A DNA stretch of 13,418 nt from Thermoleophilia bacterium (GCA_025934335.1 JAICYG010000066.1:1-13418), one strand, 5' to 3'. Positions 1 to 6,465 are shown, counted from the stretch's first letter. Made by a program: numbers and translations. Notes: generated by a model from the sequence alone, not told the origin.

Positions 1-897
1 AACGCACGACAGGCGCCGGCGCCTGTCAGCTCGCTCGGCGCCGAGCTCGCGATCGCGGCGCTCGCCTCGAGACCCGATCCCGCGGCAGAGATCGAGGAGC
101 GCGAGCGGCTCGCCGCGGCGCTGCGCGCGCTCGGCCTCGCGCCTCGCGAGTCGTACACGAATTTTCTCTACGTCCCGGTCGACGACGGGCTCGCACTCGG
201 CGACGCGCTGCTCCGGCAGGGGCTCGTCGTGCGCGCGTACCCGGAAGCGATCCGTGCGTCGGTGCGCGACGCCGCCGACGACGACGTGCTCCTCGAGGCG
301 CTCGCGCGGATCCTCGGCCGGCCCTTGCCCGTCGCGCCGGCGGGGGGACGGAGCGCGCGCACGCTCCGCGCCACCGCGGAGACGAGACTCGCCACCCGCC
401 TCGCGCTCGACGGCGCGAGCCGCGTGCGCGTGGCGACGGGTGCCGGTCTCTACGACCACTTCCTCGAGCAGCTTGCGTTCCACGCCGGGTTCGACCTGCT
501 GCTCGAAGGCGCCGGCGATCACGAGACGGGCGACCACCACACGGCCGAAGACGCCGCGCTCGCGCTCGGCGGCGCGCTGGATGCGGCGCTCGGCGACCGT
601 CGCGGGATCGCGCGCTACGGCGACGCCGTGGTGCCGATGGACGACGCACTCGCGCGGGCGGCCGTCGACCTGGGCGGCCGCGCCCATAGCGAGATCTCCG
701 TCGAGCCCGACCCCGGCCTTGCGACCCACATGCTCGAGAGCCTTGCGCAGTCGGCGCGGACGTCGATCCATGTGCAGGCGTCTGGACGCGACGCGCATCA
801 CGTGGCGGAGGCGGCGTTCAAGGCGGTGGGGCGCGCGCTGCGAGCGGCGGTTCGGCTCGAGTCGGAGGGGCTGCCGACGACGAAGGGCCTCATGTGA
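1..897 (+). CDS. hisC/hisB: HisC-HisB fusion (5' partial): histidinol-phosphate aminotransferase C-terminus joined to imidazoleglycerol-phosphate dehydratase
   Basis: The frame is open from base 1 to the TGA at 895-897, with no stop between two recognisable enzymes. Bases 1 to about 321 encode the C-terminal small domain of a HisC-type PLP aminotransferase (VSSLGAELAIAAL, NFLYVPV, substrate Arg in IRASV). The PLP lysine lies upstream of the window. A short Pro/Ala/Gly linker follows. From about 352 comes HisB, which dehydrates imidazoleglycerol phosphate to imidazole-acetol phosphate: RATAET, DHFLEQLAFH, metal motif HHTAED, RYG, VPMDDALA, second metal motif HHVAEAAFK, and C-terminal TTKG (usually STKG). 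The HisB part is about 180 residues against a usual 195-210, mostly through a short segment after VDLGGR. The two enzymes act on consecutive steps. I see no ribosome site in the linker; a TTG at 325 is the only obvious internal start. The stop overlaps hisH as GTGA. Confidence 0.88.
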   Translation, partial: NARQAPAPVSSLGAELAIAALASRPDPAAEIEERERLAAALRALGLAPRESYTNFLYVPVDDGLALGDALLRQGLVVRAYPEAIRASVRDAADDDVLLEALARILGRPLPVAPAGGRSARTLRATAETRLATRLALDGASRVRVATGAGLYDHFLEQLAFHAGFDLLLEGAGDHETGDHHTAEDAALALGGALDAALGDRRGIARYGDAVVPMDDALARAAVDLGGRAHSEISVEPDPGLATHMLESLAQSARTSIHVQASGRDAHHVAEAAFKAVGRALRAAVRLESEGLPTTKGLM

Positions 898-1433
898 GGG
901 TCGCGATCTGCGAGTACGGCGCGGGGAACGTGCGCAGCGTCCGGCTCGCGTTCGCGCGGCTCGGCGCCGCCGAAACCGACGACGTGCTCGGCGCCGACCT
1001 GGCAGTCCTGCCGGGCGTCGGCTCGGCGCGGGCGGCGCTCGACGGCCTCCGCCGGCGCGGGCACGACGCGGCGCTCCGCGAGCGGTTCGACGAAGGCCGG
1101 CCGATCCTCGGCATCTGCCTCGGCCTGCAGCTCGCGCTCGAGGAGACGGAGGAGGACGGCGGCGTCGCGGGCCTCGGGCTCGTGCCCGGCCGTGCGGTGC
1201 GGCTGCGCGAGGGGCGCGTGCCGCGGATCGGCTGGGCGCGTGTCTCGGGAGGCGACGCGTCCTTCTACTTCGCGCACTCCTACGCAGCCGAGACGCCGTG
1301 CGCCGTCTCGTGGTCGGAGAACGTCGTCGCCGAGGTGCGGCACGGCTCGTTCCTCGGGTGCCAGTTCCACCCGGAGAAGAGCAGCGTCGCCGGCGCTGCG
1401 TACCTGGAGTCGGTGTGCCGCTCCCTCGCCTGA
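894..1433 (+). CDS. hisH: Imidazole glycerol phosphate synthase, glutamine amidotransferase subunit HisH
   Basis: HisH hydrolyses glutamine and passes ammonia to HisF, which makes IGP and AICAR. The 179-residue class I amidotransferase shows YGAGN (8-12), LPGVG (39-43), the nucleophile Cys75 in GICLGLQL, and the His159/Glu161 pair in QFHPEKS. It is shorter than the usual 200-210 residues. The family motif PHxGWN reads PRIGWA at 110-115, so two often conserved positions differ, while the catalytic triad is intact. The GTG start at 894 overlaps the preceding TGA (GTGA), a translational-coupling arrangement. The 3' end overlaps the hisF start by 19 bp, as expected for subunits of one complex. 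Confidence 0.95.
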   Translation: MRVAICEYGAGNVRSVRLAFARLGAAETDDVLGADLAVLPGVGSARAALDGLRRRGHDAALRERFDEGRPILGICLGLQLALEETEEDGGVAGLGLVPGRAVRLREGRVPRIGWARVSGGDASFYFAHSYAAETPCAVSWSENVVAEVRHGSFLGCQFHPEKSSVAGAAYLESVCRSLA

Positions 1434-2149
1434 TCCCCTGCCTCGACGTCGCCGGCGGGCGTGTCGTCAAGGGCGTCCGCTTCCAGGGGCTGCGTGAGAT
1501 GGGCGACCCGGTCGAGCTCGGCGCGCGCTACTCCGACGAGGGGGCCGACGAGCTCGTCTTCCTCGACGTGCGCGCGACGCTCGACGGCAGGCGCACGCTG
1601 GTCGAGCTCGTCGAGCGCGTGTCGGAGCGGCTTGCGATCCCGTTCACGGTCGGCGGCGGCGTGCGCTCCGTCGAAGACGGGCTCGCGCTGCTCGAGGCGG
1701 GAGCGGACAAGGTGGCCGTGAACTCGGCTGCACTCGCGCGGCCCGAGCTCGTCACGGAGCTCGCGCGAGAGGTCGGGTCGCAGGCGACCGTCGTCGCGAT
1801 CGACGCCGAGGGCGGCGCCGTGCGCTCTCGGGCGGGCACCGCGGAAACCGGGCGCTCGGCGGTCGAGTGGGCACGCGAGGCCGAGGAGCGCGGCGCCGGC
1901 GAGATCCTGCTCACGTCGATCGACGCGGACGGCACGCGCGCCGGCTACGACCTGGGGCTGACGGCGAAGGTCGCGAACGCGGTCGACGTGCCGGTGATCG
2001 CCTCCGGCGGCGCCGGCGAGGCGTCGCATGTTGCCGAGGCGCTCGAGGTGGCGCAGGCGGCGCTGCTCGCTTCGATCCTGCACGAGGACCCGGCCCGTCT
2101 CCGGACGTTGCGCGACGAGTTGCGCGAGCGGGGAGTCGAGCTGCGATGA
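1415..2149 (+). CDS. hisF: Imidazole glycerol phosphate synthase, cyclase subunit HisF
   Basis: HisF is the (beta/alpha)8 cyclase that uses ammonia from HisH to convert PRFAR to IGP and AICAR. The GTG start at 1415 has GGAG at 1406-1409 and gives MPLPRLIPCLDV, which puts the catalytic aspartates exactly at D11 and D130 (VVAIDA), the canonical HisF numbering. Other family motifs are GDPVELGARY, ADELVFLD, TVGGGVRS, GADKVAVNS, GAGEILLTSIDADG and VIASGGAG. HisF rather than HisA is indicated by IPCLDV, the VVKGV stretch and LLTSIDADG. At 244 residues it is slightly short (usual about 251-258), with trimming after D130 and near the C-terminus (ASILHED). It overlaps hisH by 19 bp and hisI by 4 bp (ATGA). 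Confidence 0.96.
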   Translation: MPLPRLIPCLDVAGGRVVKGVRFQGLREMGDPVELGARYSDEGADELVFLDVRATLDGRRTLVELVERVSERLAIPFTVGGGVRSVEDGLALLEAGADKVAVNSAALARPELVTELAREVGSQATVVAIDAEGGAVRSRAGTAETGRSAVEWAREAEERGAGEILLTSIDADGTRAGYDLGLTAKVANAVDVPVIASGGAGEASHVAEALEVAQAALLASILHEDPARLRTLRDELRERGVELR

Positions 2150-2721
2150 ACGGCGCCCTCAAGCCCGCGATCGTCCAGGACTCGCAGAGCGGGCGCGTGC
2201 TGATGCTCGCCTGGATGGACGAGGAGGCCGAGCGCCGCACCCGCGAGACGAACGAGGCGTGGTTCTGGAGCCGCTCGCGCGAGCGCCTGTGGCGGAAGGG
2301 CGAGACGTCCGGCAACACGCTCGCGGTCGACGAGATCCGCGACGACTGCGACGGGGACGCGCTTCTCGTCCGCGTCACGCCGGCCGGCCCGGCGTGCCAC
2401 ACCCGCTCGACGACGTGCTTCGCGCCGTGGCTCTGGCGGACGATCGCCGAGCGCGCGCTCGAGCGGCCCGCCGGGTCGTACACGACCGAGCTGCTCGACG
2501 CCGGGACCGGAGCGTGCGCGCGCAAGGTGGGGGAGGAGGCGGTCGAGCTTGCCGTCGCGGCGCTCGACGAGAGCGACGAGCGGGTGGTCGAGGAGGCCGC
2601 CGACCTCGTCTACCACCTCTACGTGCTGCTCGCCGCGCGCGGTCTCGACGCCGCGGCCGTCGAGGACGAGCTCACGCGCCGTCACGCTCGGCGCGCATCA
2701 CCGACACCGCCGCCAGGATGA
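2146..2721 (+). CDS. hisIE: Bifunctional phosphoribosyl-AMP cyclohydrolase / phosphoribosyl-ATP pyrophosphatase (HisI-HisE fusion)
   Basis: This 191-residue fusion carries two early histidine-pathway steps. The N-terminal PRA-cyclohydrolase (about 5-95) has VLMLAWMDEEA, the tryptophan-rich WFWSRSRERLWRKGETSGN stretch, the metal motif DCDGD (67-71), and Cys84 and Cys91 as further ligands. The C-terminal PRA-pyrophosphohydrolase (about 96-180), an all-helical MazG-type fold, has GSYTTELLDAG, KVGEEAVEL (127-135) and EEAADLVYHLYVLLAARGL (149-167). HisI-HisE fusions are well known. The ATG at 2146 overlaps the hisF stop (ATGA). The last 50 bp run into the 3' end of the convergent GH15 gene; the residues encoded there (ARRASPTPPPG) look like a non-conserved tail. 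Confidence 0.95.
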   Translation: MNGALKPAIVQDSQSGRVLMLAWMDEEAERRTRETNEAWFWSRSRERLWRKGETSGNTLAVDEIRDDCDGDALLVRVTPAGPACHTRSTTCFAPWLWRTIAERALERPAGSYTTELLDAGTGACARKVGEEAVELAVAALDESDERVVEEAADLVYHLYVLLAARGLDAAAVEDELTRRHARRASPTPPPG

Positions 2722-4462
2722 GCGACAGGTGCGTGAGCGCCTGCGGGAAGTTGCCGAGGTGCGCGCGCGTGTCGGGGTCGATCTCTTCGGCGTAGAGGCC
2801 GACGTCGTTCGCTGCTGCGAGCAGCTCCTCCATCAGCGCGCGCGCCTCGTCGAGCCGGCGCTGGCGCGCGAGCGCGTCGACGAGCCAGAACGAGCAGGCG
2901 AGAAACGAGCCCTCCTTGCGCCGCAGGCCGGTCGAGCGGTAGAGGAACGGGCCGCTGCCGAGCTCGCGCTTCAGCATCTCGATCGTCGAGGAGAGGCGGT
3001 CGTCGCCGACGTCCCAGTAGTCGTACCGGGCGGCGATCAGCACCGACGCGTCGAGCTCGTCGCTACCCGGCCACATCACGTAGGCGCCGCGTGCCTCCGA
3101 CCAGCAGCGCTCCTCGACCCAGCCGCGGATCTCGTCTCGCACCTTCTTCCATCGCGCCGCGTGCGCATCGGGCAGCCGCCCGGTCGCGGCGAGCCGGATC
3201 GCGTGGTCGAGCGCGCCCCAGCAGGCCAGCTTCGACTGCGTGTACGGCCGGGGCTCGATCTCCCAGATGCCGGAGTCGTCGCGCTTCCAGAGGCGGCACA
3301 CCTCGTCGGCGAGTCGCGCGCACTGCTCGGCCGTGCGCGCGTCGAGCATGTTGCCGTGCTCGCAGAAGCGATAGGCGGCGCCGATCACGTCGGCGTAACC
3401 GCCGAGCTGCAGCTGGCCCTGGGCGTCGTTGCCGACGCGCACCGGCTTCGAGCCGCGGTAGCCCGCGAAATCGAGGTCGAGGCGTGGCAGGTCGGCCTTG
3501 CCGCGCAACGTGTACATCGGCTGCAGCTCCTCCTGCACGCGCGATGCGTCGACGACCCAGGCGAGCGAGCGCTGGCATTCGACCGTGAGCCGGGCGGCGA
3601 GCAGCGACTCGAGCGCGAGCGCCGTGTCGCGCACCCACGAGAAGCGGTAGTCCCAGTTGCGGTCGCCGCCGACGCGCTCGGGCAGCGAGGTGGTCGGCGC
3701 GGCCGCGATCGCTCCCGTGGGCGGGAACGTCAGCAGCCGCTGGACGAGCACGCTGCGGCGCACCGGCTCGAGCCATGGGCCCTCGTACGGGATCTGGCGC
3801 GTGTACGTCTGCCAGTACTCGCGCGTGCGGTCGAGCCGCGACTCGAGCTCGCTGCGCGGCGGGAGGGCATACGGGTCGTCGTTGAAGTAGAGGAGGGCGA
3901 GAATCGCGCTGTCCGCGTGGCCGACCGTGAAGCGTCCGTGCAGGTCCGCCCCCTGGACGTGCACCTTGCCGCAGTCGTACGAGAGGACGGCGAGCGCGTC
4001 GTCGTCCCACTCGACGAGCGCGACGCCCTCCTTGACCGAGGCTGTCGTCCGCTCCGAGCCCCAGCGCGGGCGCGCCTCGAGACGCCACTCGAGCTCGACT
4101 TCGCCTTCGATCCCCTCGACCTTCCGCACGAGCTCCGTCCACGGCAGTAGCGCGCCGCCGTCCGTCAGGAAGGCCTCCGTCACCTTCACGGTCCCGGTGT
4201 CGGTCGTGTAGAGCTGCTGGAGGACGTTGCTGTCGTCGACGTACCTCCGCGACGCCCGGTACGGCGCGCGCGGGCGCAGCACGAACCGGCCGCCCTTCTC
4301 CGGATCGAGCAGCCCGGCGAGGACGGCGGGCGCGTCGAGGTCGGGCAGGCAGAGCCAGTCGATCGAGCCGTCGAGCGCGACGAGCGCCTGCGACCGGCCG
4401 TCGCCGATCAGCGCGTAGTCCTCGATCGCTGCGTATCCGTCGACCCGCTCCGGCGCCCTCAC
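2672..4462 (-). CDS. Glycoside hydrolase family 15 protein (glucoamylase/trehalase type)
   Basis: The 596-residue protein has the full two-part GH15 layout of the actinobacterial glucoamylase/trehalase group. An N-terminal beta domain opens with IEDYALIGDG, then LVALDGSIDWLCLP (about 13-40). A catalytic (alpha/alpha)6 barrel carries GGDRNWDYRFSWVRDT (265-280), the first catalytic-acid region GIWEIEPRPYTQSKLACW (398-415, Glu401), and the second in YAEEIDPDTRAHLGNFPQAL (557-576, Glu559/560). No signal peptide is seen, so it is probably cytoplasmic. The substrate cannot be read from sequence: trehalose, maltodextrin or another alpha-glucoside. Compared with the usual WEVRGxPR, two residues after the catalytic Glu are missing. 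The start is GTG. The gene lies 36 bp after the amidase gene on the same strand and overlaps hisIE tail to tail. Confidence 0.92.
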   Translation of the reverse strand: MRAPERVDGYAAIEDYALIGDGRSQALVALDGSIDWLCLPDLDAPAVLAGLLDPEKGGRFVLRPRAPYRASRRYVDDSNVLQQLYTTDTGTVKVTEAFLTDGGALLPWTELVRKVEGIEGEVELEWRLEARPRWGSERTTASVKEGVALVEWDDDALAVLSYDCGKVHVQGADLHGRFTVGHADSAILALLYFNDDPYALPPRSELESRLDRTREYWQTYTRQIPYEGPWLEPVRRSVLVQRLLTFPPTGAIAAAPTTSLPERVGGDRNWDYRFSWVRDTALALESLLAARLTVECQRSLAWVVDASRVQEELQPMYTLRGKADLPRLDLDFAGYRGSKPVRVGNDAQGQLQLGGYADVIGAAYRFCEHGNMLDARTAEQCARLADEVCRLWKRDDSGIWEIEPRPYTQSKLACWGALDHAIRLAATGRLPDAHAARWKKVRDEIRGWVEERCWSEARGAYVMWPGSDELDASVLIAARYDYWDVGDDRLSSTIEMLKRELGSGPFLYRSTGLRRKEGSFLACSFWLVDALARQRRLDEARALMEELLAAANDVGLYAEEIDPDTRAHLGNFPQALTHLSLILAAVSVMRAERDGA

Positions 4463-4498
4463 ACGGCCGACGTTCCCAACATTGCCCGACCGGAAAAC

Positions 4499-5164
4499 TC
4501 AGCAGGTCGAGCGCACCGGTCCGCCGGCGGTCGAGAGCGCGACGTGCTCGCGTCGCGCGAGCGCGCGCAGCTTCGCCCGGTAGGTCGTCATGTCGGCGTG
4601 CGACCAGTCGCCGTGCGTCTGGCAGCGCCAGGGTGCGTAGCGCTCGCGGTGGTACGGGCTCGTCAGGCTCTCCGCATGGCCGATCACGTTCGGGAGGGCG
4701 ATGCCGTAGCGGTGCGCGAGCCACAGCGTCAGCCGGAGCGAGGCCTGCAGTTGCTTCGCGTTCGCGAGGATCTGCGCGTCGCTCGTGCCGACGTGCTCGA
4801 TCCCGATCGCCGTCCAGTTGAGGCCGACGGTGTGCCTGCAGATCGTGGTCAGCGGGACGAGCTGGTAGATCGTGCCGTCACGGTCGATCACGAAGTGCGC
4901 GCAGGTGCCGGGACGCTCGTGTAGCTCCGGGTCGGGCGCGTCGCTCGCGAACGTGTTCCACGCGGATGAGAAGGTGGTGCCGGCGGTGTAGTGCTCGACG
5001 ATCACGCGCGGGCGGGCGAGCCGCCAGGTGTGGAGGCCGTAGTGCCGGGCGGCGTAGCGCGCCGTCTCGGCGCGGCGCACAGGCCCGAAGGGGATCGGCT
5101 TCGCTACGACCGGCGGCTTGACCGGGACGGCGAGCGCGACGAGGAACGCGGCGAGGATCCGCAC
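4499..5164 (-). CDS. Secreted N-acetylmuramoyl-L-alanine amidase (amidase-2/PGRP fold)
   Basis: This 221-residue protein belongs to the peptidoglycan-recognition/amidase-2 family, which cleaves the bond between N-acetylmuramic acid and the stem peptide. A short N-terminal hydrophobic stretch (MRILAAFLVALAVPV) suggests export. Core motifs are VIVEHYTAG (zinc His58), GTCAHFVIDRDGTIYQLVP (86-104), RHTVGLNWTAIGIEHVG (110-126, Glu123) and VIGHAES (zinc His163). The third zinc ligand is probably His184 or Asp186 in THGDW. Four cysteines (88, 109, 181, 221) could form disulfides. The GTG start has no Shine-Dalgarno but has TACCGT 6 nt upstream, which fits leaderless transcription. It lies 36 bp after the repeat-protein gene and 36 bp before the GH15 gene. 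It could serve in wall recycling or as a lytic enzyme against others. Confidence 0.88.
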   Translation of the reverse strand: MRILAAFLVALAVPVKPPVVAKPIPFGPVRRAETARYAARHYGLHTWRLARPRVIVEHYTAGTTFSSAWNTFASDAPDPELHERPGTCAHFVIDRDGTIYQLVPLTTICRHTVGLNWTAIGIEHVGTSDAQILANAKQLQASLRLTLWLAHRYGIALPNVIGHAESLTSPYHRERYAPWRCQTHGDWSHADMTTYRAKLRALARREHVALSTAGGPVRSTC

Positions 5165-5170
5165 GCGCCG

Positions 5171-5176
5171 ACGGTA
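5171..5176 (-). promoter_or_regulatory. Possible -10 element of a leaderless amidase mRNA
   Basis: The minus strand reads TACCGT, then six bases (CGGCGC), then the GTG start at 5164. TANNNT placed 6-8 nt before a start codon with no ribosome site is the usual actinobacterial leaderless pattern. No good -35 is visible. It would give the amidase expression independent of the upstream repeat protein. This is inferred from pattern only. Confidence 0.35.
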
Positions 5177-5200
5177 GCGCGGGCGGAGCCTCGCGGCAGC

Positions 5201-6067
5201 TCACGCCGAGGCGTCGTCGCCCGGGGAGGGAGTGGGCGGCGGGCCGTCGGGGCGGCGCGGGAAGTCGCCGTCCACGAGGTGCGTGATGCGGTCCTCGAGG
5301 CCCGCCGTCACCCGGTCGGCCTGCGCCTGCGTCAGCCGGCCGTCCTTGACGGCCTGCGCAAGCTCGTTCTTCTCCTGCGCGACGAGCGCCGAGACCAGGC
5401 CGGACTTCGACTTGCCGGCGGTCCCGTCTGCGATCTCGCCGATCGTCTTGCCCGAGCGGAGCTGCGTCATCAGGTCGGTCTGCGAGCTGCCGAGGTACGT
5501 CGCGGCGGCCTCGAGCGCGTCGTCGGGGCCGTGATGCCGGTCACCGGGGCCGGGCCCGGTGTGGTTGACGCGGTCGGTGGTTCGCTGCTTCAGGTCCTGC
5601 TGAATCCGGTCGGCCTGCGCCCGGGTCAGCTTGCCGTCCGTCACCGCCTGCGCGAGCTGCGCCTGCGCGACCGCGACGAGGGCGTTGACGAGCCCGCCGG
5701 CCGTTTTTCCGCTCGTCGCCTCCGCGACCTGGGCGAGCGTCTTGCCGGTGCGGAGCTGCGTCATCAAATCGCTCTGCGAGATGCCGAGGTAGGTTGCGGC
5801 CGCGGCGAGGTCGCCGCCGTGGTCGCCGAACGGGCCGCCGGGGGTGCCCGCGCCGCTCCGGCCGCCGAAACGGTGCCACGGCCGCGGGTCGGCGGCCGAG
5901 CCGGACGAGCTCGACCCGGAACCGGAGCTGACGAACGAGCCGGGCGGGCCGGCCGAGCCGGTATGCGCGCCGTCCTTGAGCTTGACGGCGCCGAACGCGG
6001 CGCCGGCCGCGGCGAGCGCGACGATCGCCCCGGCCGCGGCGAGACGGAGGTTGCGTGTGGTTTCCAT
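5201..6067 (-). CDS. Secreted or membrane-anchored protein with two 82-residue helical repeats, function unknown
   Basis: The 288-residue protein begins with a positively charged N-terminus and a hydrophobic Ala-rich segment (about 8-28), a signal peptide or anchor. A Gly/Ser/Pro-rich linker (about 33-85) follows, then two tandem repeats at residues 87-168 and 185-266. Each repeat has the pattern (A)ATYLG-S(Q)-(S/T)DLMTQLR-(T/S)GKT-(x)n-AL-VA-(x)n-LAQAV-DG-LT-AQADR. The C-terminal tail is Pro/Asp-rich. I do not recognise a named enzyme; the pattern resembles predicted-helical repeats in exported actinobacterial proteins. It has no catalytic motif and no cysteine. The ATG start at 6067 lacks a close ribosome site. 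It leads the set amidase then GH15, and three phased direct repeats precede it. Confidence 0.8.
   Translation of the reverse strand: METTRNLRLAAAGAIVALAAAGAAFGAVKLKDGAHTGSAGPPGSFVSSGSGSSSSGSAADPRPWHRFGGRSGAGTPGGPFGDHGGDLAAAATYLGISQSDLMTQLRTGKTLAQVAEATSGKTAGGLVNALVAVAQAQLAQAVTDGKLTRAQADRIQQDLKQRTTDRVNHTGPGPGDRHHGPDDALEAAATYLGSSQTDLMTQLRSGKTIGEIADGTAGKSKSGLVSALVAQEKNELAQAVKDGRLTQAQADRVTAGLEDRITHLVDGDFPRRPDGPPPTPSPGDDASA
5270..5515 (-). repeat. Second copy of the 82-residue intragenic repeat
   Basis: Residues 185-266 of the repeat protein, starting LEAAATYLGSSQTDLMTQLR. The GKT, LAQAV, DG-LT and AQADR blocks are shared with copy one. The copies differ at many positions, so the duplication is not recent. 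Confidence 0.85.
5564..5809 (-). repeat. First copy of the 82-residue intragenic repeat
   Basis: Residues 87-168 of the repeat protein, starting LAAAATYLGISQSDLMTQLR. They align without gaps to the second copy. The period between copies is 98 residues, including a His/Gly/Pro-rich spacer. Confidence 0.85.
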
Positions 6068-6089
6068 GGCGCCGAGTCTCGGGCCGCTC

Positions 6090-6118
6090 CCTAAGAGCGG
6101 CTTGTGAGCGCCCTATGA
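6090..6118 (-). promoter_or_regulatory. Three phased 7-bp direct repeats, PhoP/OmpR-type operator candidate
   Basis: On the minus strand the units are TCATAGG (6112-6118), TCACAAG (6101-6107) and TCTTAGG (6090-6096), each separated by exactly 4 bp, giving an 11-bp period. This is the format of OmpR/PhoP-family sites; the mycobacterial PhoP box is two TCACAGC-like 7-mers with a 4-bp gap. The repeats cover the -35 position relative to a poor -10 (GAGACT, 6075-6080), which ends 7 nt before the ATG at 6067. That layout would suit an activator. No response regulator is encoded in the window. Confidence 0.5.
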
Positions 6119-6121
6119 GTT

Positions 6122-6154
6122 GGCGTTCGGCCGTCCCCGGAGCGGCCGAACGCC
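6122..6154 (-). terminator. Perfect 12-bp inverted repeat, likely terminator
   Basis: GGCGTTCGGCCG (6122-6133) and CGGCCGAACGCC (6143-6154) are exact reverse complements around a 9-nt loop. The hairpin begins 5 bp beyond the stop codon of the minus-strand gene ending at 6160 and lies upstream of the next unit's promoter region. There is no U-tract, as with many actinobacterial terminators. Confidence 0.65.
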
Positions 6155-6159
6155 TCCTC

Positions 6160-6459
6160 CTACCGTGCCGCGGTCTCGGACGTCACCCGGATCGCGACGT
6201 CGTACTTCTCGACCGACACTCGCCCTCCCGGCGTGTCGTCCGTCGGCATCGCGCCGAGCGTTGCGTCGCCGCGGGCATAGTCGTCCTCGTTCTCGAAGAG
6301 GACGATCGCCAGCGACTTCTGCGCCTGTGGATCGTGAAGGATCATCAGCTCGGTCGCCGGGATGTCCTCCGGCGGTCCTCCTGAACCGGTGATCTCGGCG
6401 CGCAGCTGCTCGATCCGCTCCGACGTGACGCCTTCGAAGGCGACGACCCGTGCCAGCAT
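6160..6459 (-). CDS. Small conserved protein, probable dimeric alpha/beta-barrel (ferredoxin-like) domain
   Basis: The open frame extends far upstream, but the start is set by a strong ribosome site, AAAGGAGG, six bases before the ATG at 6459. This gives 99 residues: MLARVVAFEGVTSERIEQLR, then PATELMILHD, SLAIVLFENEDDYARGDATL, and a final VSVEKYDVAIRV strand. The strand-helix-strand-strand-helix-strand order, with LFENEDDYARGDATL before the second helix, resembles small stand-alone ferredoxin-like proteins related to antibiotic-biosynthesis-monooxygenase and YCII folds, which often dimerise. I see no catalytic residue and cannot assign a substrate. It is transcribed alone, divergently from the sigma-factor gene, and is followed by a strong hairpin. 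Confidence 0.82.
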   Translation of the reverse strand: MLARVVAFEGVTSERIEQLRAEITGSGGPPEDIPATELMILHDPQAQKSLAIVLFENEDDYARGDATLGAMPTDDTPGGRVSVEKYDVAIRVTSETAAR

Positions 6460-6465
6460 CTCGGG

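Noticed and set aside
254..1414. Upstream extension of the hisF frame
   Set aside because: The Arg/Ser-rich translation is a shadow of hisB and hisH. HisF numbering (D11, D130) and the GGAG site fix the start at 1415.
2721..4150. Long plus-strand open frame opposite the GH15 gene
   Set aside because: It is a GC-rich antisense shadow. The minus-strand frame has all GH15 motifs.
6083..6101. 7-bp inverted repeat GCCGCTC/GAGCGGC before the repeat-protein gene
   Set aside because: It overlaps the phased direct repeats and is probably a by-product of them. It has no U-tract.
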